NCBI RefSeq assembly: GCF_001552635.1
Contig: NZ_BCRO01000064.1
Coordinates: 1-64,000 of the forward strand
Direction: 5' to 3'
Source of the DNA: Actinomadura hibisca NBRC 15177
GTDB lineage: Bacteria > Actinomycetota > Actinomycetes > Streptosporangiales > Streptosporangiaceae
Length of the DNA stretch: 64,000 nucleotides
The notes under the pieces were generated by a model that was given only the letters and a program-made list of their open reading frames with translations, searched no databases and was not told where the DNA came from. Within the stretch, counting starts at the first letter, position 1, and each line of letters starts with the position of its first letter. A program made the translations under genes and the position numbers. Positions 38,890 to 48,488 of this stretch are shown piece after piece.

Positions 38890-40170
38890 ATGCGCGCAGC
38901 AGGAGTCGTAGCGGCGGGCGTGTTCCTCACGCTGGCCTGGCCGGTCGTTCCCACGTCCGCCGCCCCGAGCCCTACGCCCAAGCCGTCCACCACGCAGAAG
39001 GCGACTCCGCCCCCGCCGCCACCGGCGCGTTGCGACCTGCCACGCGGCTACCGGGGAACGATCGGTGAGTCATGGGCGCGCAAGCGGCTCGGCTACGAAC
39101 GGGTCTGGCACCTGACCAGGGGCGAAGGCGTGACCGTCGCGGTTGTCGACAGCGGCGTCGGTGACGACCATCCGATGTTGTCCGGGCGCGTCGCCGGCGT
39201 CGTCGATCTGACCGGTACCGGCCGCAAGGACTGCGCCGGGCACGGCACCGGCGTCGCCGGGCTGATCGCCGGACGCGATCTCAGCGACCGGAAGGTCCCG
39301 CTGAGCGGCGTCGCGCCCGAGGCGAAGCTCCTGGTCGTCAAGCAGCAGAACGCCCAGAGCGACGAGTCCGGCGGCGACCGGCTGCCCCGGGCGATCCGCG
39401 CGGCCGTGGCCGGTGGCGCCAAGGTGGTCAACCTCTCCATCCGGGCCCGCCACTCGGCCGACCTCGAACAGGCCGTCAAGGACGCGCTGGCCCAGGACGT
39501 GGTGATCGTGGCGGCGGCGGGCAACACGCAGCGCGCGGACGGGGACGACGGCCCCGCCTACCCGGCGAGCTATCCGGGCGTGCTCTCGGTGGCCGCCCTC
39601 GGGCCCGAAGGGGGACGCGCGGAGTCGTCCAGCACGCGGTCCCGGGTGGACGTCGCCGCCCCCGGAAAGGGGATCACCGTCCCCTGGCCGGACGGCGGAT
39701 ACAACCCGCAGGCCGAGGGCACCAGCTACGCCGCCGCCTACGTCTCCGGCGTGGCCGCCCTCGTCCGCTCCCACCGGCCCGGCCTCGGCGCGCCGCAGGT
39801 CGTGCGGCGCATCCTGGCGACGGCCGACGGCAACACCGGCGACGCCACGGGCCGCGGCATGGTCAACCCGGTGCAGGCCGTGACCGCCGTCGTCCCGGGA
39901 GAGGACGGGAGCGGTCCCGCCGGTCGGCGGGCGGCGTCCGCGGAACTGGCCGCCCCCGCGCCCGAGGACGGCCGGACGCGCACGATCGCGACCGCCGCGA
40001 CCGGCGCCGCCCTCGCCGGTGCCGCGCTCGTGGCCGTCGCCGGGCTCGTCCTGCCGATGGGACGCCGCCGCGGCTGGCGTCCCGGCCGCGCCGACCCCGC
40101 CGCCCGCCGCGCCGAGGACGAACCGGTCGCCATCGGCACCGAGGGAGGCACGATCGGCGCGCGCCGCTGA
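38890..40170 (+). CDS. mycP: mycosin-type subtilisin-like protease of the type VII system
   Basis: A 426-residue membrane-anchored serine protease. Signal peptide at 1-28 (AAGVVAAGVFLTLAWPVVPT), Pro-rich linker, then S8 domain: VTVAVVDSGVG (Asp), CAGHGTGVAGLIAGRD (His), AAAGNTQRADGDDG (Asn oxyanion) and EGTSYAAAYVSGVAALVRSH (Ser). A C-terminal membrane helix (ATGAALAGAALVAVAGLVLP, about 375-397) and a basic tail follow. Mycosins are essential for ESX complex stability and cleave some substrates at the outer face. ATG 38890 has GGAG 6 bases upstream; an ATG four codons earlier is possible. It converges with eccC, with 15 bases between the stops. Confidence 0.93.
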   Translation: MRAAGVVAAGVFLTLAWPVVPTSAAPSPTPKPSTTQKATPPPPPPARCDLPRGYRGTIGESWARKRLGYERVWHLTRGEGVTVAVVDSGVGDDHPMLSGRVAGVVDLTGTGRKDCAGHGTGVAGLIAGRDLSDRKVPLSGVAPEAKLLVVKQQNAQSDESGGDRLPRAIRAAVAGGAKVVNLSIRARHSADLEQAVKDALAQDVVIVAAAGNTQRADGDDGPAYPASYPGVLSVAALGPEGGRAESSSTRSRVDVAAPGKGITVPWPDGGYNPQAEGTSYAAAYVSGVAALVRSHRPGLGAPQVVRRILATADGNTGDATGRGMVNPVQAVTAVVPGEDGSGPAGRRAASAELAAPAPEDGRTRTIATAATGAALAGAALVAVAGLVLPMGRRRGWRPGRADPAARRAEDEPVAIGTEGGTIGARR

Positions 40171-40185
40171 CCCCGGGACCGGCCC

Positions 40186-43100
40186 TCAGCCCTCGCGGAG
40201 GGCCGTCTGGATCAGCCGCGCCCCGGACCGCCGGTCGCTGAGCGTCCCGCGCCCCGGCGGCAGCGGCATGGGGCGGACCTCGCCGAACAGCGCCCCCTCC
40301 TCCTTGCTCCCCGACATGGTCAGCGCGGGCGTGGCGGTGTCCTTGAGCTGCACGAGCACCGGGTCGTACAGGGCCCGGCCCATGCCGCCCATCGCCCGCG
40401 CCACGATCAGGTGGACGCCGATGTCGCGGGCCTGGGGCAGCAGGTCCAGCAGCGGCAGCAGCGGGTTGTTCGCCGTCGCGACCAGGTCGTAGTCGTCGAC
40501 GAACAGGAAGACGTCCGCGCCCTTCCACCACGACCGGTCGCGCAGCTGCTCGGCGGTGAGGTCGGCGGGCGGCAGCCGCTCGTTCAGGGCGTCCACCAGG
40601 TCGAGCACCAGCTCCGCCGCCGCCGCGGGCGAGGCGGCGTACCCGACGCGGTGCTCGGTGTCGGCGGTGTCGAGCAGCGCCCGCCGGTAGTCGACGAACA
40701 GCAGCCGCGCCTCGGCCGGGGTGTGCCGGGCGACGACGCCCTCGGCCAGCAGGCGCAGCAGGTTGCTCTTGCCGCACTCGGTGTCGCCGATCACCACGAA
40801 GTGCGGGTCGGCGGTGAAGTCGAGCTGCACCGGCGCCAGGGCGTCCTCGTCGATGCCGACCGGCACGCGCCACCTGGCCGCCGGCACCTCCGCCAGGGCC
40901 GAGGCGGGCAGCACGGCGGGCAGCAGCCGCACCGGCGGGGCCTTCGGGCCCTGCCAGGCCCCGCCGACCGCCTCGACCAGCTTGGTGACGCCGTCGGCCA
41001 GGTCGCCGGTCTCGCCCCGGCCGTCCAGCCGGGGCAGCGCCGCCAGGAAGTGCAGGCCGTCGCGGGTGAGGCCGCGGCCGGGACGTCCCTCGGGCACGTT
41101 CTCGGCCAGCCGCCGGTCGATCTCCGACTCGTAGGAGTCGCCGAGCTTGAGCTCCAGCCGGGTGCCGAACACGTCCCGGACGCCCATCCGGAACTCCGAC
41201 CACTTCCCGGCGGTGGCCACCACGTGCACGCCGAAGCCGAGCCCGCGCTGCGCCAGCTCGGTGACGGTGTCCTCCAGCTGCTCGTACTCCTGGCGGAGCG
41301 TCGTCCAGCCGTCCACCACCAGGAACACGTCGCCGAAGCCGTCGCCGGGGATCTCCCCGGCGGCGCGCAGCCGCCGGTAGGTGGCGATCCCGTCGATGCC
41401 GAGGTCGGTGAACCGCTGCTCGCGCTGCTCCAGCAGGGTGGAGACCTCGGCGACGGTCCGGCGCACGCGGTCGGCGTCCAGCCGGTTGGTGACGCCGCCC
41501 ATGTGCGGCAGCCCGGCCAGCGCGCTCAGCGTGCCGCCGCCGAAGTCCAGGCAGTAGAACTGCACCTGTTCGGGGGTGTGCAGCAGCGCCAGCGAGGCGA
41601 TCAGCGAGCGGAGCATGGTCGACTTGCCGGTCTGCGGCGCGCCCGCGATGCCGACGTGCCCGGCGGCGGCCGACAGGTCGACCCAGAAGGGGTCGCGGCG
41701 CTGCTCGAAGGGCCGGTCGATGACGCCGACCACGGCGGCCAACCGGCCCCGGCCGTCCCATCCGGCGGTGGTCAGGCCGTGCTCGGGCGTCGCGGCCAGC
41801 GGGGGGAGCAGCCCGTCCACCGTGGGCGGGACGTCGAGCGGCGGCAGCCAGATCCGGTGCGCCTCGGGCCCCTGGCCGGTGAGCTGGCCGGTGACGGCCT
41901 TGAACAGGCTGTCCCCGGACTCCTTCTCCTCCGGCCGCCCGGCGGGCTGCGGCGGAGCGGCCGGGAGGGCGATGCGCCGGATGCCGTAGGGCAGGATGCG
42001 GCGCTGCCCGCCCCCGCCCGCCGACCGGGCCCTCGCCTGCGGCTCCTCGCTCGCCGGGCCGGACACGTACGCGGCCTTGAACCGCGTCATGTCGCTGACG
42101 TCGACCTTGAGGTAGCCGTTGCCGGGCTGGGGCGGGAGCTCGTAGGCGTCGGGGACGCCCAGCACCACGCGCGACTCCATCGCCGAGAACGTCCGCAGGC
42201 CGATCCGGTACGACAGGTGCGAGTCGAGCCCCCGCAGCTTGCTCTCCTCCAGGCGCTGGGAGGCCAGCAGCAGGTGGACGCCCAGCGAGCGGCCCAGCCG
42301 TCCGATCATCACGAACAGGTCGGCGAACTCGGGCTTGGCCGACAGCAGCTCGGAGAACTCGTCCAGCACCACGAACAGCGTCGGCATCGGCTTGAGCGCC
42401 GCGCCCTGCTCGCGCGCCTTCTCGTAGTCGCGCAGCGAGGCATAGTTCCCTGCGGCCCGCAGCCACTCCTGACGCCGCACCATCTCGCCGTGCAGCGCGT
42501 CGTACATGCGGTCCACCAGCGGCAGCTCCTCTTCGAGGTTGGTGATGACCGCCGACACGTGCCGCAGGTGCTCCAGCCCGAGGAACGTCGCGCCGCCCTT
42601 GAAGTCGACGAGCACGAAGTTGAGCGTCTCCGACGAGTGGGTGATCGCCAGCGCCAGCACCAGCGTGCGCAACAGCTCCGACTTGCCGGAGCCGGTCGCG
42701 CCGATGAGCAGGCCGTGCGGGCCCATGCCGCCCTGCGCCGACTCCTTGATGTCCAGCTCCACCGGCCGGCCCTCGGCGTCCAGGCCGATCGGGACGCGCA
42801 GCCGGTTGCGCGGCGCCCGGGGCCGCCAGGTGTCGGTCAGGTCGATGCCGTGCGCCCCGGGCAGGCCGAGCAGCGAGGTCAGCGTGAGGTTCCCGGCCAG
42901 CAGGTTGCCCTCCGGCTCGTCGGGCGCCCCGGCCCGCAGCGGCGCCAGCCGCAGCGCCAGCCCCTCCGCCTGGACGGTGCTGAACCGGTCGGCGCGGCCC
43001 AGCGGACCGGCGACGTCCTTGCCGGTGCGGTCGCGCTCCAGCATCTCCAGGCCGTCCGGGGTGACGTGCAGCCGCAACATGGTGGCCTCGGACGTCGGCG

Positions 43101-44157
43101 CGACCGCCCCGTCGAGGTCGATGACGCACACGCCCTTGATGCCGTCCGCGCCGAGTTGCGCGTCGGGCGTGACGCTCCCGCCGTCCACGACCACCACGTG
43201 CAGCGGCAGGTGGTCGGCGCCGGTCCCGGGCGTGAAGCGCGGCCGGTCCTTCAGCTCCTCGGCGAGCAGCCGTTCGAGGTCGCCGAGCGAGCCGGCGACC
43301 AGCCGGACCGGCCCGGCCGCGTCCTGCTCGGCCGGGTGCAGGCAGTGCGGCAGCCACTTGGCCCACTGCCACTCCGCCGCGCGCTCGGGCGACGCGCAGA
43401 CCGACACGCGCACGTCGTCGGGGGAGTGGAAGGTGACGAGCTGGGCGACCAGCGCCCGCACCATCGACCGCACCGAGTCGGCGTCGCCGGTCGGCACGAT
43501 CCGCGCGAACGCGGGCAGCGACACCGCGACCGGCAGGTCCGGCACGGTGGAGTGGGCCCGCAGGAACCGTCGCAGCGCCCCCGCGCACATCGGCTCCAGG
43601 TCCTCGATCGGCCTGGTCTCCGGAACGATGAGGTCGACGGCGAGCCGCTGCCGCCCCCGCCCGATCCGGACCTGCCCGAAGTCCTCGTCGCCGGGGCGCC
43701 GCTCCCACAGGCGGTGGCTCATCGCCAGCGACCAGAGCGTCCGCGGGTCGGGGCCCGCCCACTCCAGCGCCTCGCGCTGCTGCCGGGCGGCCCGGCGCAC
43801 CCGCGCCCGGATCTGGTCGAGGTAGCGGTAGTAGTCCCGGCGGGCGCTGTTGAGCTGCTGCTTGCGCTCGCCGGCGCCGTGCCCCATGTGCCCGAACCCC
43901 ATGCCGACCATCGACAGGACGAACAGGCCGCTGGCCACCCACATGATGGGGTTCCCGCCGCCCGCGCCGCCGGCCCCGCCCATGAACATCAGCCCCATGG
44001 CCCCGCCGCTGGCGGCCATCGGCAGGTACATCAGGGCGTTCGCGAAGCCCTGGCCGACCGTCTCGGGGATCTCGGGCGGCGGCTCCAGCATGATCTCGCC
44101 CTCGGGGAGCCGCGGCGGGGGCCGCCGCTCCGGTCGCCGCAGGAGGACAACGCCCAC
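40186..44157 (-). CDS. eccC: type VII secretion ATPase EccC (fused EccCa-EccCb)
   Basis: A 1323-residue FtsK/SpoIIIE-type motor of the ESX translocon. Two N-terminal membrane segments (about 35-75) are followed by three FtsK/SpoIIIE domains with Walker A motifs GATGSGKSELL (near 483), GAPQTGKSTML (near 837) and GDTECGKSNLL (near 1122). Walker B strands differ: FVVLDEFSELL in domain 1, FLVVDGWTTL in domain 2 and VFLFVDDYDLV in domain 3, so domain 1 is most likely the active ATPase, as known for EccC. It recognises WXG100 substrate tails and drives export. GTG 44157 has AGAGGGA 6 bases upstream. It is divergent from eccD. Being one gene, it is of the fused kind rather than split into EccCa and EccCb. 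Confidence 0.95.
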   Translation of the reverse strand: MGVVLLRRPERRPPPRLPEGEIMLEPPPEIPETVGQGFANALMYLPMAASGGAMGLMFMGGAGGAGGGNPIMWVASGLFVLSMVGMGFGHMGHGAGERKQQLNSARRDYYRYLDQIRARVRRAARQQREALEWAGPDPRTLWSLAMSHRLWERRPGDEDFGQVRIGRGRQRLAVDLIVPETRPIEDLEPMCAGALRRFLRAHSTVPDLPVAVSLPAFARIVPTGDADSVRSMVRALVAQLVTFHSPDDVRVSVCASPERAAEWQWAKWLPHCLHPAEQDAAGPVRLVAGSLGDLERLLAEELKDRPRFTPGTGADHLPLHVVVVDGGSVTPDAQLGADGIKGVCVIDLDGAVAPTSEATMLRLHVTPDGLEMLERDRTGKDVAGPLGRADRFSTVQAEGLALRLAPLRAGAPDEPEGNLLAGNLTLTSLLGLPGAHGIDLTDTWRPRAPRNRLRVPIGLDAEGRPVELDIKESAQGGMGPHGLLIGATGSGKSELLRTLVLALAITHSSETLNFVLVDFKGGATFLGLEHLRHVSAVITNLEEELPLVDRMYDALHGEMVRRQEWLRAAGNYASLRDYEKAREQGAALKPMPTLFVVLDEFSELLSAKPEFADLFVMIGRLGRSLGVHLLLASQRLEESKLRGLDSHLSYRIGLRTFSAMESRVVLGVPDAYELPPQPGNGYLKVDVSDMTRFKAAYVSGPASEEPQARARSAGGGGQRRILPYGIRRIALPAAPPQPAGRPEEKESGDSLFKAVTGQLTGQGPEAHRIWLPPLDVPPTVDGLLPPLAATPEHGLTTAGWDGRGRLAAVVGVIDRPFEQRRDPFWVDLSAAAGHVGIAGAPQTGKSTMLRSLIASLALLHTPEQVQFYCLDFGGGTLSALAGLPHMGGVTNRLDADRVRRTVAEVSTLLEQREQRFTDLGIDGIATYRRLRAAGEIPGDGFGDVFLVVDGWTTLRQEYEQLEDTVTELAQRGLGFGVHVVATAGKWSEFRMGVRDVFGTRLELKLGDSYESEIDRRLAENVPEGRPGRGLTRDGLHFLAALPRLDGRGETGDLADGVTKLVEAVGGAWQGPKAPPVRLLPAVLPASALAEVPAARWRVPVGIDEDALAPVQLDFTADPHFVVIGDTECGKSNLLRLLAEGVVARHTPAEARLLFVDYRRALLDTADTEHRVGYAASPAAAAELVLDLVDALNERLPPADLTAEQLRDRSWWKGADVFLFVDDYDLVATANNPLLPLLDLLPQARDIGVHLIVARAMGGMGRALYDPVLVQLKDTATPALTMSGSKEEGALFGEVRPMPLPPGRGTLSDRRSGARLIQTALREG

Positions 44158-44447
44158 TGAAATTCCCTCTCGGCCCGCGGGCGGCACGCGCCCCCGACAT
44201 CCTGACCCCGTTTGCGAAAAGCGCTACTGACCTGCGTTCTTTCAGATGTCAAAGCAGGAGTTGCGCACCGGCGGAAACAGTGAACCGTCCCATCCCGCCC
44301 TTACCGGCACCTACTTAACTGTTCATTAGCAACGCGGGTCAAAGTATCATCGTCCGCCGGAACCAAGATCGACCTTTTGCGCGCGACGTGCCGCGGCGGG
44401 AAAACGCCGGTCAACGGCCTGGGCGGCCCTGGAGACCCGGAGGCTGT
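44158..44447. promoter_or_regulatory. divergent promoter region of eccC and eccD-eccB
   Basis: A 290-base gap, less GC-rich than its surroundings, separates the two divergent start codons and must carry both promoters. TATCAT at 44346-44351 is a possible -10 for the eccD side, but I cannot match a convincing -35. Confidence 0.4.
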
Positions 44448-45839
44448 GTGAACACGAGTACCGAGGCCGACCTGTGCCGCGTGAGCGTCGTCGCGCCGCA
44501 CCGCCGCATCGACCTCTCCCTTCCGGCGGACGTTCCCCTGGCCCACGTGCTCCCCACCCTGCTCCAGGTGATCGGGCCGAACATGGCCGACGCCGGGCTC
44601 GCCCACTCGGGGTGGGTGCTGCAACGGCTGGACGAGCCGCCGCTCGACGAGTCGAAGACGCTGGCGCAACTGGACGTCCGCGACGGCGAGCTGCTCTACT
44701 TCCGCCCCGGCCTCGCCCAGCTGCCCGAGATCGTCTTCGACGACGTGGCCGACGTCGTGGCGACCGGCGTCAACGAGCACTCCGACCGCTGGCGCCCGGA
44801 GACGACCCGGCGCTTCGGCTTGCAGGCGAGCGCCGCGCTGCTCGCCGCGGGAGTGGCCGGACTGGCACTGTCGGGGCCCGCGTGGGGGCTCATCGCGATC
44901 ACCGCCGGGACGGTGGCCCTCGCGCTGCTCGTCGCCGGGGTCGTCCTGTCGCGGGCGGTGGGGGACTCGCAGGCCGGGGCCGTCCTGGGCTTCAGCGCGC
45001 TGCCGTACGCGTTCCTCGGCGGGCTGCTCGTTCCGGCCCGCTCAGTCAGCCTGCTGGATCTGGGCGCACTGCACCTGATGACGGCGTTCGGCGCGGTCAC
45101 GCTGGCGGCGGTGGCGGCGGCCTTCACCATCGTCGAGGGGCTGCCCGCCTTCCTGGGCGTGGGCCTCACCGCACTGCTGGGGACGCTGGCGGCGCTGTCC
45201 GTGCAGACCTTCGGCCTCGCGCCGCACGGCGTCGCGGCCCTGACGGCGGCACTGTGCCTGGCGCTGACCGCGCTCATCCCGTCCCTGGCCTTCCGGCTGG
45301 CGCGCCTGCCGCTGCCGCCCGTCCCCGAGAACGCCGACGAGCTCCGCAACTCCCAGACCTTCGACGGCCCGTCCCTGCTCCGCCGCACCCGGGAGGCCGA
45401 CCGCTTCACGACCGCCCTGGTCGCCGGGGTGGGACTGGCCGGACTGGGCGCCCAGCTCAGCCTGGCCACCGTGGGCGGATGGTTGCCGGTGACGATGAGC
45501 CTCTGCCTCGGGCTGGTGCTGATCCTGCGTGCCCGCGTCTTCCACGGCCGCCCGCAGCGCCTCTGGATGCTCGGCGCGGGCCTGGGCGGATTCGCCCTCC
45601 TCGGCCTGCGCCAGGTGCTCGTCCTGCCGCCGGCCGAGACGGTCCCGATCGTGATCGTGCCGCTGCTGCTCACCGTGGCGCTCACGCTCGTGCTGGCCCT
45701 GCGGCTGCCCGCCCACAAGCCGTCGCCGTTCTGGGGCAGGGCCGGGGACATCCTCGACCTGGCGCTCATCATCAGCCTGTTCCCACTGGCCATGGGCCTG
45801 CTGCACCTCTACACCCAGCTGCGCGGCCTGTCCGGCTGA
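44448..45839 (+). CDS. eccD: type VII secretion integral membrane protein EccD
   Basis: A 463-residue channel component of the ESX translocon. The N-terminal 80 residues form a ubiquitin-like (YukD) domain (LCRVSVVAPHRRIDLSLPAD, VLPTLLQVIGPNMADAG, DVRDGELLYFRPG), followed by about eleven membrane helices from residue 125 to 460. GTG 44448 with GGAGG just upstream was chosen because the ubiquitin-like fold starts a few residues later. eccB follows after 16 bases, so they are one operon. EccD lines the inner-membrane pore in known ESX structures. Confidence 0.94.
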   Translation: MNTSTEADLCRVSVVAPHRRIDLSLPADVPLAHVLPTLLQVIGPNMADAGLAHSGWVLQRLDEPPLDESKTLAQLDVRDGELLYFRPGLAQLPEIVFDDVADVVATGVNEHSDRWRPETTRRFGLQASAALLAAGVAGLALSGPAWGLIAITAGTVALALLVAGVVLSRAVGDSQAGAVLGFSALPYAFLGGLLVPARSVSLLDLGALHLMTAFGAVTLAAVAAAFTIVEGLPAFLGVGLTALLGTLAALSVQTFGLAPHGVAALTAALCLALTALIPSLAFRLARLPLPPVPENADELRNSQTFDGPSLLRRTREADRFTTALVAGVGLAGLGAQLSLATVGGWLPVTMSLCLGLVLILRARVFHGRPQRLWMLGAGLGGFALLGLRQVLVLPPAETVPIVIVPLLLTVALTLVLALRLPAHKPSPFWGRAGDILDLALIISLFPLAMGLLHLYTQLRGLSG

Positions 45840-45855
45840 CCGGAGGACCCCCGTC

Positions 45856-47226
45856 ATGCAGACCCGCAAGGACCTCTACCAGGCGCACCGCCTGATGACC
45901 CAGCGCGTCGCGCTCGCGCTCCTCCAGGGCAGGCCGGGCGCGGCGGAGTCACCGCTGCGGCGCACCGGCGTCGGCGCCCTCTGCGGGGTGATGGTGGTCG
46001 TGCTGATCGCCGCGGGCTTCGGCGTCACCGGGCTGATCTTCAAGGGCGGCGCGCGCGGCCTGGAGAAGCCGGGCCTGCTCATCATCGAGAAGGAGACGGG
46101 CGCGACCTACGCGTTCAGCGCCCGGGACCGCAGGCTGGTCCCGTTCGTCAACTACGCCTCGGCCCGGCTGGCGATGCCGGAGACGACCATGACCCGCAAG
46201 ATGGTCTCCAGCCGGTCCCTGGCCAAGTACACGCGCGGCCCGCTGAGCGGCATCCCGGGCGCCCCCGAGTCCCTGCCCGAACCGGGCAGGCTGACCAAGA
46301 GCCCGTGGTCGGTGTGCGTGCGCCGTTCCGGCGGGACCACGGGCGACTCGACGGTCTCCCTGATCGGTGGCCGCGACGTCGGAGGCCGCCCGCTGCGCGA
46401 CGACCAGGCCGTTCTGGTGCAGGCGGCGGAGCAGACGTGGCTGGTGTGGCGGAACAAGCGGATGCGGATCTCCCCTCAGGGGGCCCGGATGCTCGCGCCG
46501 TCCCCGCCGACCCCCATCGACCCGCGCTGGCTGAACGGCCTGCCGCAGGGCCCCGACTTCGCCGCGCCCGACGTCCCCAAGCGGGGGACCAGGACCACCG
46601 GCCCGGACAACGCCGAGGCGAAGGTCGGCCAGGTCTTCCACGTGGCCGCGATCGCGGGGACGGCGGACCGCTGGTACGTCCAGCTCGCCGACGGGCTGGC
46701 CGCGATCTCCGAGACCCAGGCCCGGCTGCTCCTCGAAGCGGCGGACGGTCCGGGCCCGCAACGCGACATCACCCCCGGCCAGGCGGGAGCCCGCCCGTCC
46801 CCGACCTCGCTCTACAGCCGCGACCTCCCGGAGAGCCCGCCCCGCCCCGCGCCCTTCTCTCCGGAAGAGCCGCTGTGCGCGGTGTACCGGGACACCGGAA
46901 AGCTCTCGGCGGACGCCCGGTTCACCATCGGAGGGAACCTGCCGGGCGGCCCGGCCACCGGAGCCGGTGGCGGGCTGGACGAGGTCTTCATCCCGGGTGG
47001 CGGGACGTTCGTCGGCACGCTGACCGGAAGCGGTCAGGCACCGTCGACGTTCGCGCTCATCACCGAGCAGGGAATGCGCTATCCCGTTCCGACCACGGCT
47101 GACGTGGAGAAACTCGGCTATTCGGTATCGAAGGCGGCGCCTGTTCCCGCTGGCCTGCTGCAACTGTTCCGGGAGGGGCCACCGCTGTCATCTGCGGCCG
47201 CAGCGCGTCCCGTCCCCACTTCCTGA
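45856..47226 (+). CDS. eccB: type VII secretion protein EccB
   Basis: A 456-residue ESX core protein. It begins MQTRKDLYQAHRLMTQRVAL, the EccB signature, followed by one membrane helix (about 40-62, VGALCGVMVVVLIAAGFGV) and a large extracytoplasmic domain with the paired Cys (SVCVRRSG; EPLCAVYRD) and repeat-like segments. The C-terminus contains GMRYPVPTTADVEKLGYS, also a family hallmark. ATG 45856 has CGGAGGA upstream. EccB stabilises the outer-facing part of the complex. Confidence 0.95.
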   Translation: MQTRKDLYQAHRLMTQRVALALLQGRPGAAESPLRRTGVGALCGVMVVVLIAAGFGVTGLIFKGGARGLEKPGLLIIEKETGATYAFSARDRRLVPFVNYASARLAMPETTMTRKMVSSRSLAKYTRGPLSGIPGAPESLPEPGRLTKSPWSVCVRRSGGTTGDSTVSLIGGRDVGGRPLRDDQAVLVQAAEQTWLVWRNKRMRISPQGARMLAPSPPTPIDPRWLNGLPQGPDFAAPDVPKRGTRTTGPDNAEAKVGQVFHVAAIAGTADRWYVQLADGLAAISETQARLLLEAADGPGPQRDITPGQAGARPSPTSLYSRDLPESPPRPAPFSPEEPLCAVYRDTGKLSADARFTIGGNLPGGPATGAGGGLDEVFIPGGGTFVGTLTGSGQAPSTFALITEQGMRYPVPTTADVEKLGYSVSKAAPVPAGLLQLFREGPPLSSAAAARPVPTS

Positions 47227-47309
47227 CCTGGGAACGGCTCCTGCGGTTGCGTCGCCGCCCGTCAGAACACCTGTAATGAAAGTGGCAAAACCGTTGTCAG
47301 GTGAATATA

Positions 47310-47338
47310 TGGACAATCGGTGTGCCGGTCCCTACGAT
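47310..47338 (+). promoter_or_regulatory. promoter of the WXG100 gene pair
   Basis: TGGACA (47310-47315), 17 bases, TACGAT (47333-47338) matches a housekeeping sigma promoter well. The transcript would start near 47345, leaving an untranslated leader of about 105 bases before the first WXG100 gene. Confidence 0.6.
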
Positions 47339-47449
47339 CCATGTTGATCATTGTCACGGGGTGTTTCGCCACGCCTATGCCGGGGGGCCTGGGCTACGGG
47401 ACGGGGCTGATCGTCGTGATGCCGCAGGCGAGCGATCAGGAGGACTGAC

Positions 47450-47764
47450 ATGGCCAATCTGTCAGCGCACAGCCAAGAGAGCATGCGGAAGGCCGGCGAC
47501 GCTATCGAGGACGCCGAGACGCGCCTGAAGCGGAACCGCCAGACCCTGACCAGCGAGCAGCAGACCCTGGCCGGCCAGTGGGAGGGCGAGGCGTCCCGCG
47601 CCTTCGTCGCGGTCTTCCAGAAGTTCGACCGCCAGTTCGTGAAGATCCTGACGGACCTGAACACCATCCAGCAGAAGCTCGGTGACGCCCGCGTCAGCTA
47701 CGCGGCGAACGAGAGCGAGACCGTCGCGCGGGTGAAGAAGCTCAACGGCCTCATCAACGGCTGA
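47450..47764 (+). CDS. WXG100-family ESX substrate
   Basis: A 104-residue helical-hairpin protein of the EsxA/EsxB family. The WxG turn is QWEGEASRAF near residue 44, flanked by two long helices (QESMRKAGDAIEDAETRLKR; VFQKFDRQFVKILTDLNTIQ), and the C-terminal YxxxD/E-type signal is YAANESE. It should be exported by the ESX channel as a dimer with its neighbour. ATG 47450 has AGGAGGA upstream. The second WXG100 gene starts 26 bases later. Confidence 0.95.
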   Translation: MANLSAHSQESMRKAGDAIEDAETRLKRNRQTLTSEQQTLAGQWEGEASRAFVAVFQKFDRQFVKILTDLNTIQQKLGDARVSYAANESETVARVKKLNGLING

Positions 47765-47790
47765 GCCGACCGGATCCGAAGGAGCAGCAG

Positions 47791-48081
47791 ATGTCCTACA
47801 CCAGGGTCAACTTCCCGGGGATGCAGGCCGCCCAGGCGAGCTTCGCCAAGGCCCACTCCGAGTACATGGCGACCATCGACGAGCTGGACGCCAAGATCCG
47901 CGCGACCCTCGCCGACTGGGAGGGCGACGCCGACGAGGCGTACAAGGTCATGCAGAAGCAGTGGCAGGCCGCCGGCGCCGAACTGGCCGCGGTGGTGCGG
48001 AACATGAGCACCGCGCTGGGCGACTCGCACGACGGCTACCGGACGACGGAGAACCGCAACGCCGGCATGTTCGGCGGCTGA
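47791..48081 (+). CDS. WXG100-family ESX substrate (partner)
   Basis: A 96-residue WXG100 protein: helix 1 FPGMQAAQASFAKAHSEYMA, turn DWEGDADEAYKVMQKQW near residue 43, and helix 2 ending YRTTENRNAGMFGG. The DxxxY-type export signal could be in DSHDGYRTTE. It is the likely heterodimer partner of the upstream protein. ATG 47791 has GGAGCAGCAG upstream. Confidence 0.95.
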   Translation: MSYTRVNFPGMQAAQASFAKAHSEYMATIDELDAKIRATLADWEGDADEAYKVMQKQWQAAGAELAAVVRNMSTALGDSHDGYRTTENRNAGMFGG

Positions 48082-48104
48082 CGCGAGCCCTGGGAGGCGG
48101 CCGG

Positions 48105-48455
48105 ATGGCTCCGAAGGAAACGGCGTACGACGTATCGGAGATGCGGAACATCGCGCGGGCGATGCGCCAGGAACTGGATGCTCTGATGGCCATCCCCAAG
48201 GACGTCGGCGGACGGTCGACGGCCGGGACCATCGGTGGATGGGACGTGGCGACCGCACTGGGGACGAGCGTCGACGATGCCCACCAGAACATGGTCGATT
48301 GCCTCATAACGTTCCTGGGTTCCTACGAGGTGCTGGTCCAAGCGCTCAACACGGCCACGAGGAACTACAGCTTCAACGAGGCGGGCGCTCGGCAGAGGCA
48401 TGAGGAAGTCGGACGCGGACTGGTGCCCGAGCCGACCCGCGAGAGCCAGAACTAG
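48105..48455 (+). CDS. ESX-associated helical protein
   Basis: A 116-residue, all-helical protein without a WxG turn: VSEMRNIARAMRQELDALMA, then GTIGGWDVATALGTSVDDAH and ALNTATRNYSFNEAGARQRH. The overall length, position after the WXG100 pair and the NYSFNEA-type ending suggest a PE-like or WXG100-like export partner, possibly of the PPE-like protein encoded next. ATG 48105 has GGGAGG 7 bases upstream. Assignment is by context. Confidence 0.72.
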   Translation: MAPKETAYDVSEMRNIARAMRQELDALMAIPKDVGGRSTAGTIGGWDVATALGTSVDDAHQNMVDCLITFLGSYEVLVQALNTATRNYSFNEAGARQRHEEVGRGLVPEPTRESQN

Positions 48456-48488
48456 CCGGCAGGAACGCTGAAGGAGGCAGAGCCGCAC

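Noticed and set aside
40411..44160. A plus-strand open frame of about 1250 codons
   Set aside because: It is antisense to eccC, whose three P-loops are unambiguous.
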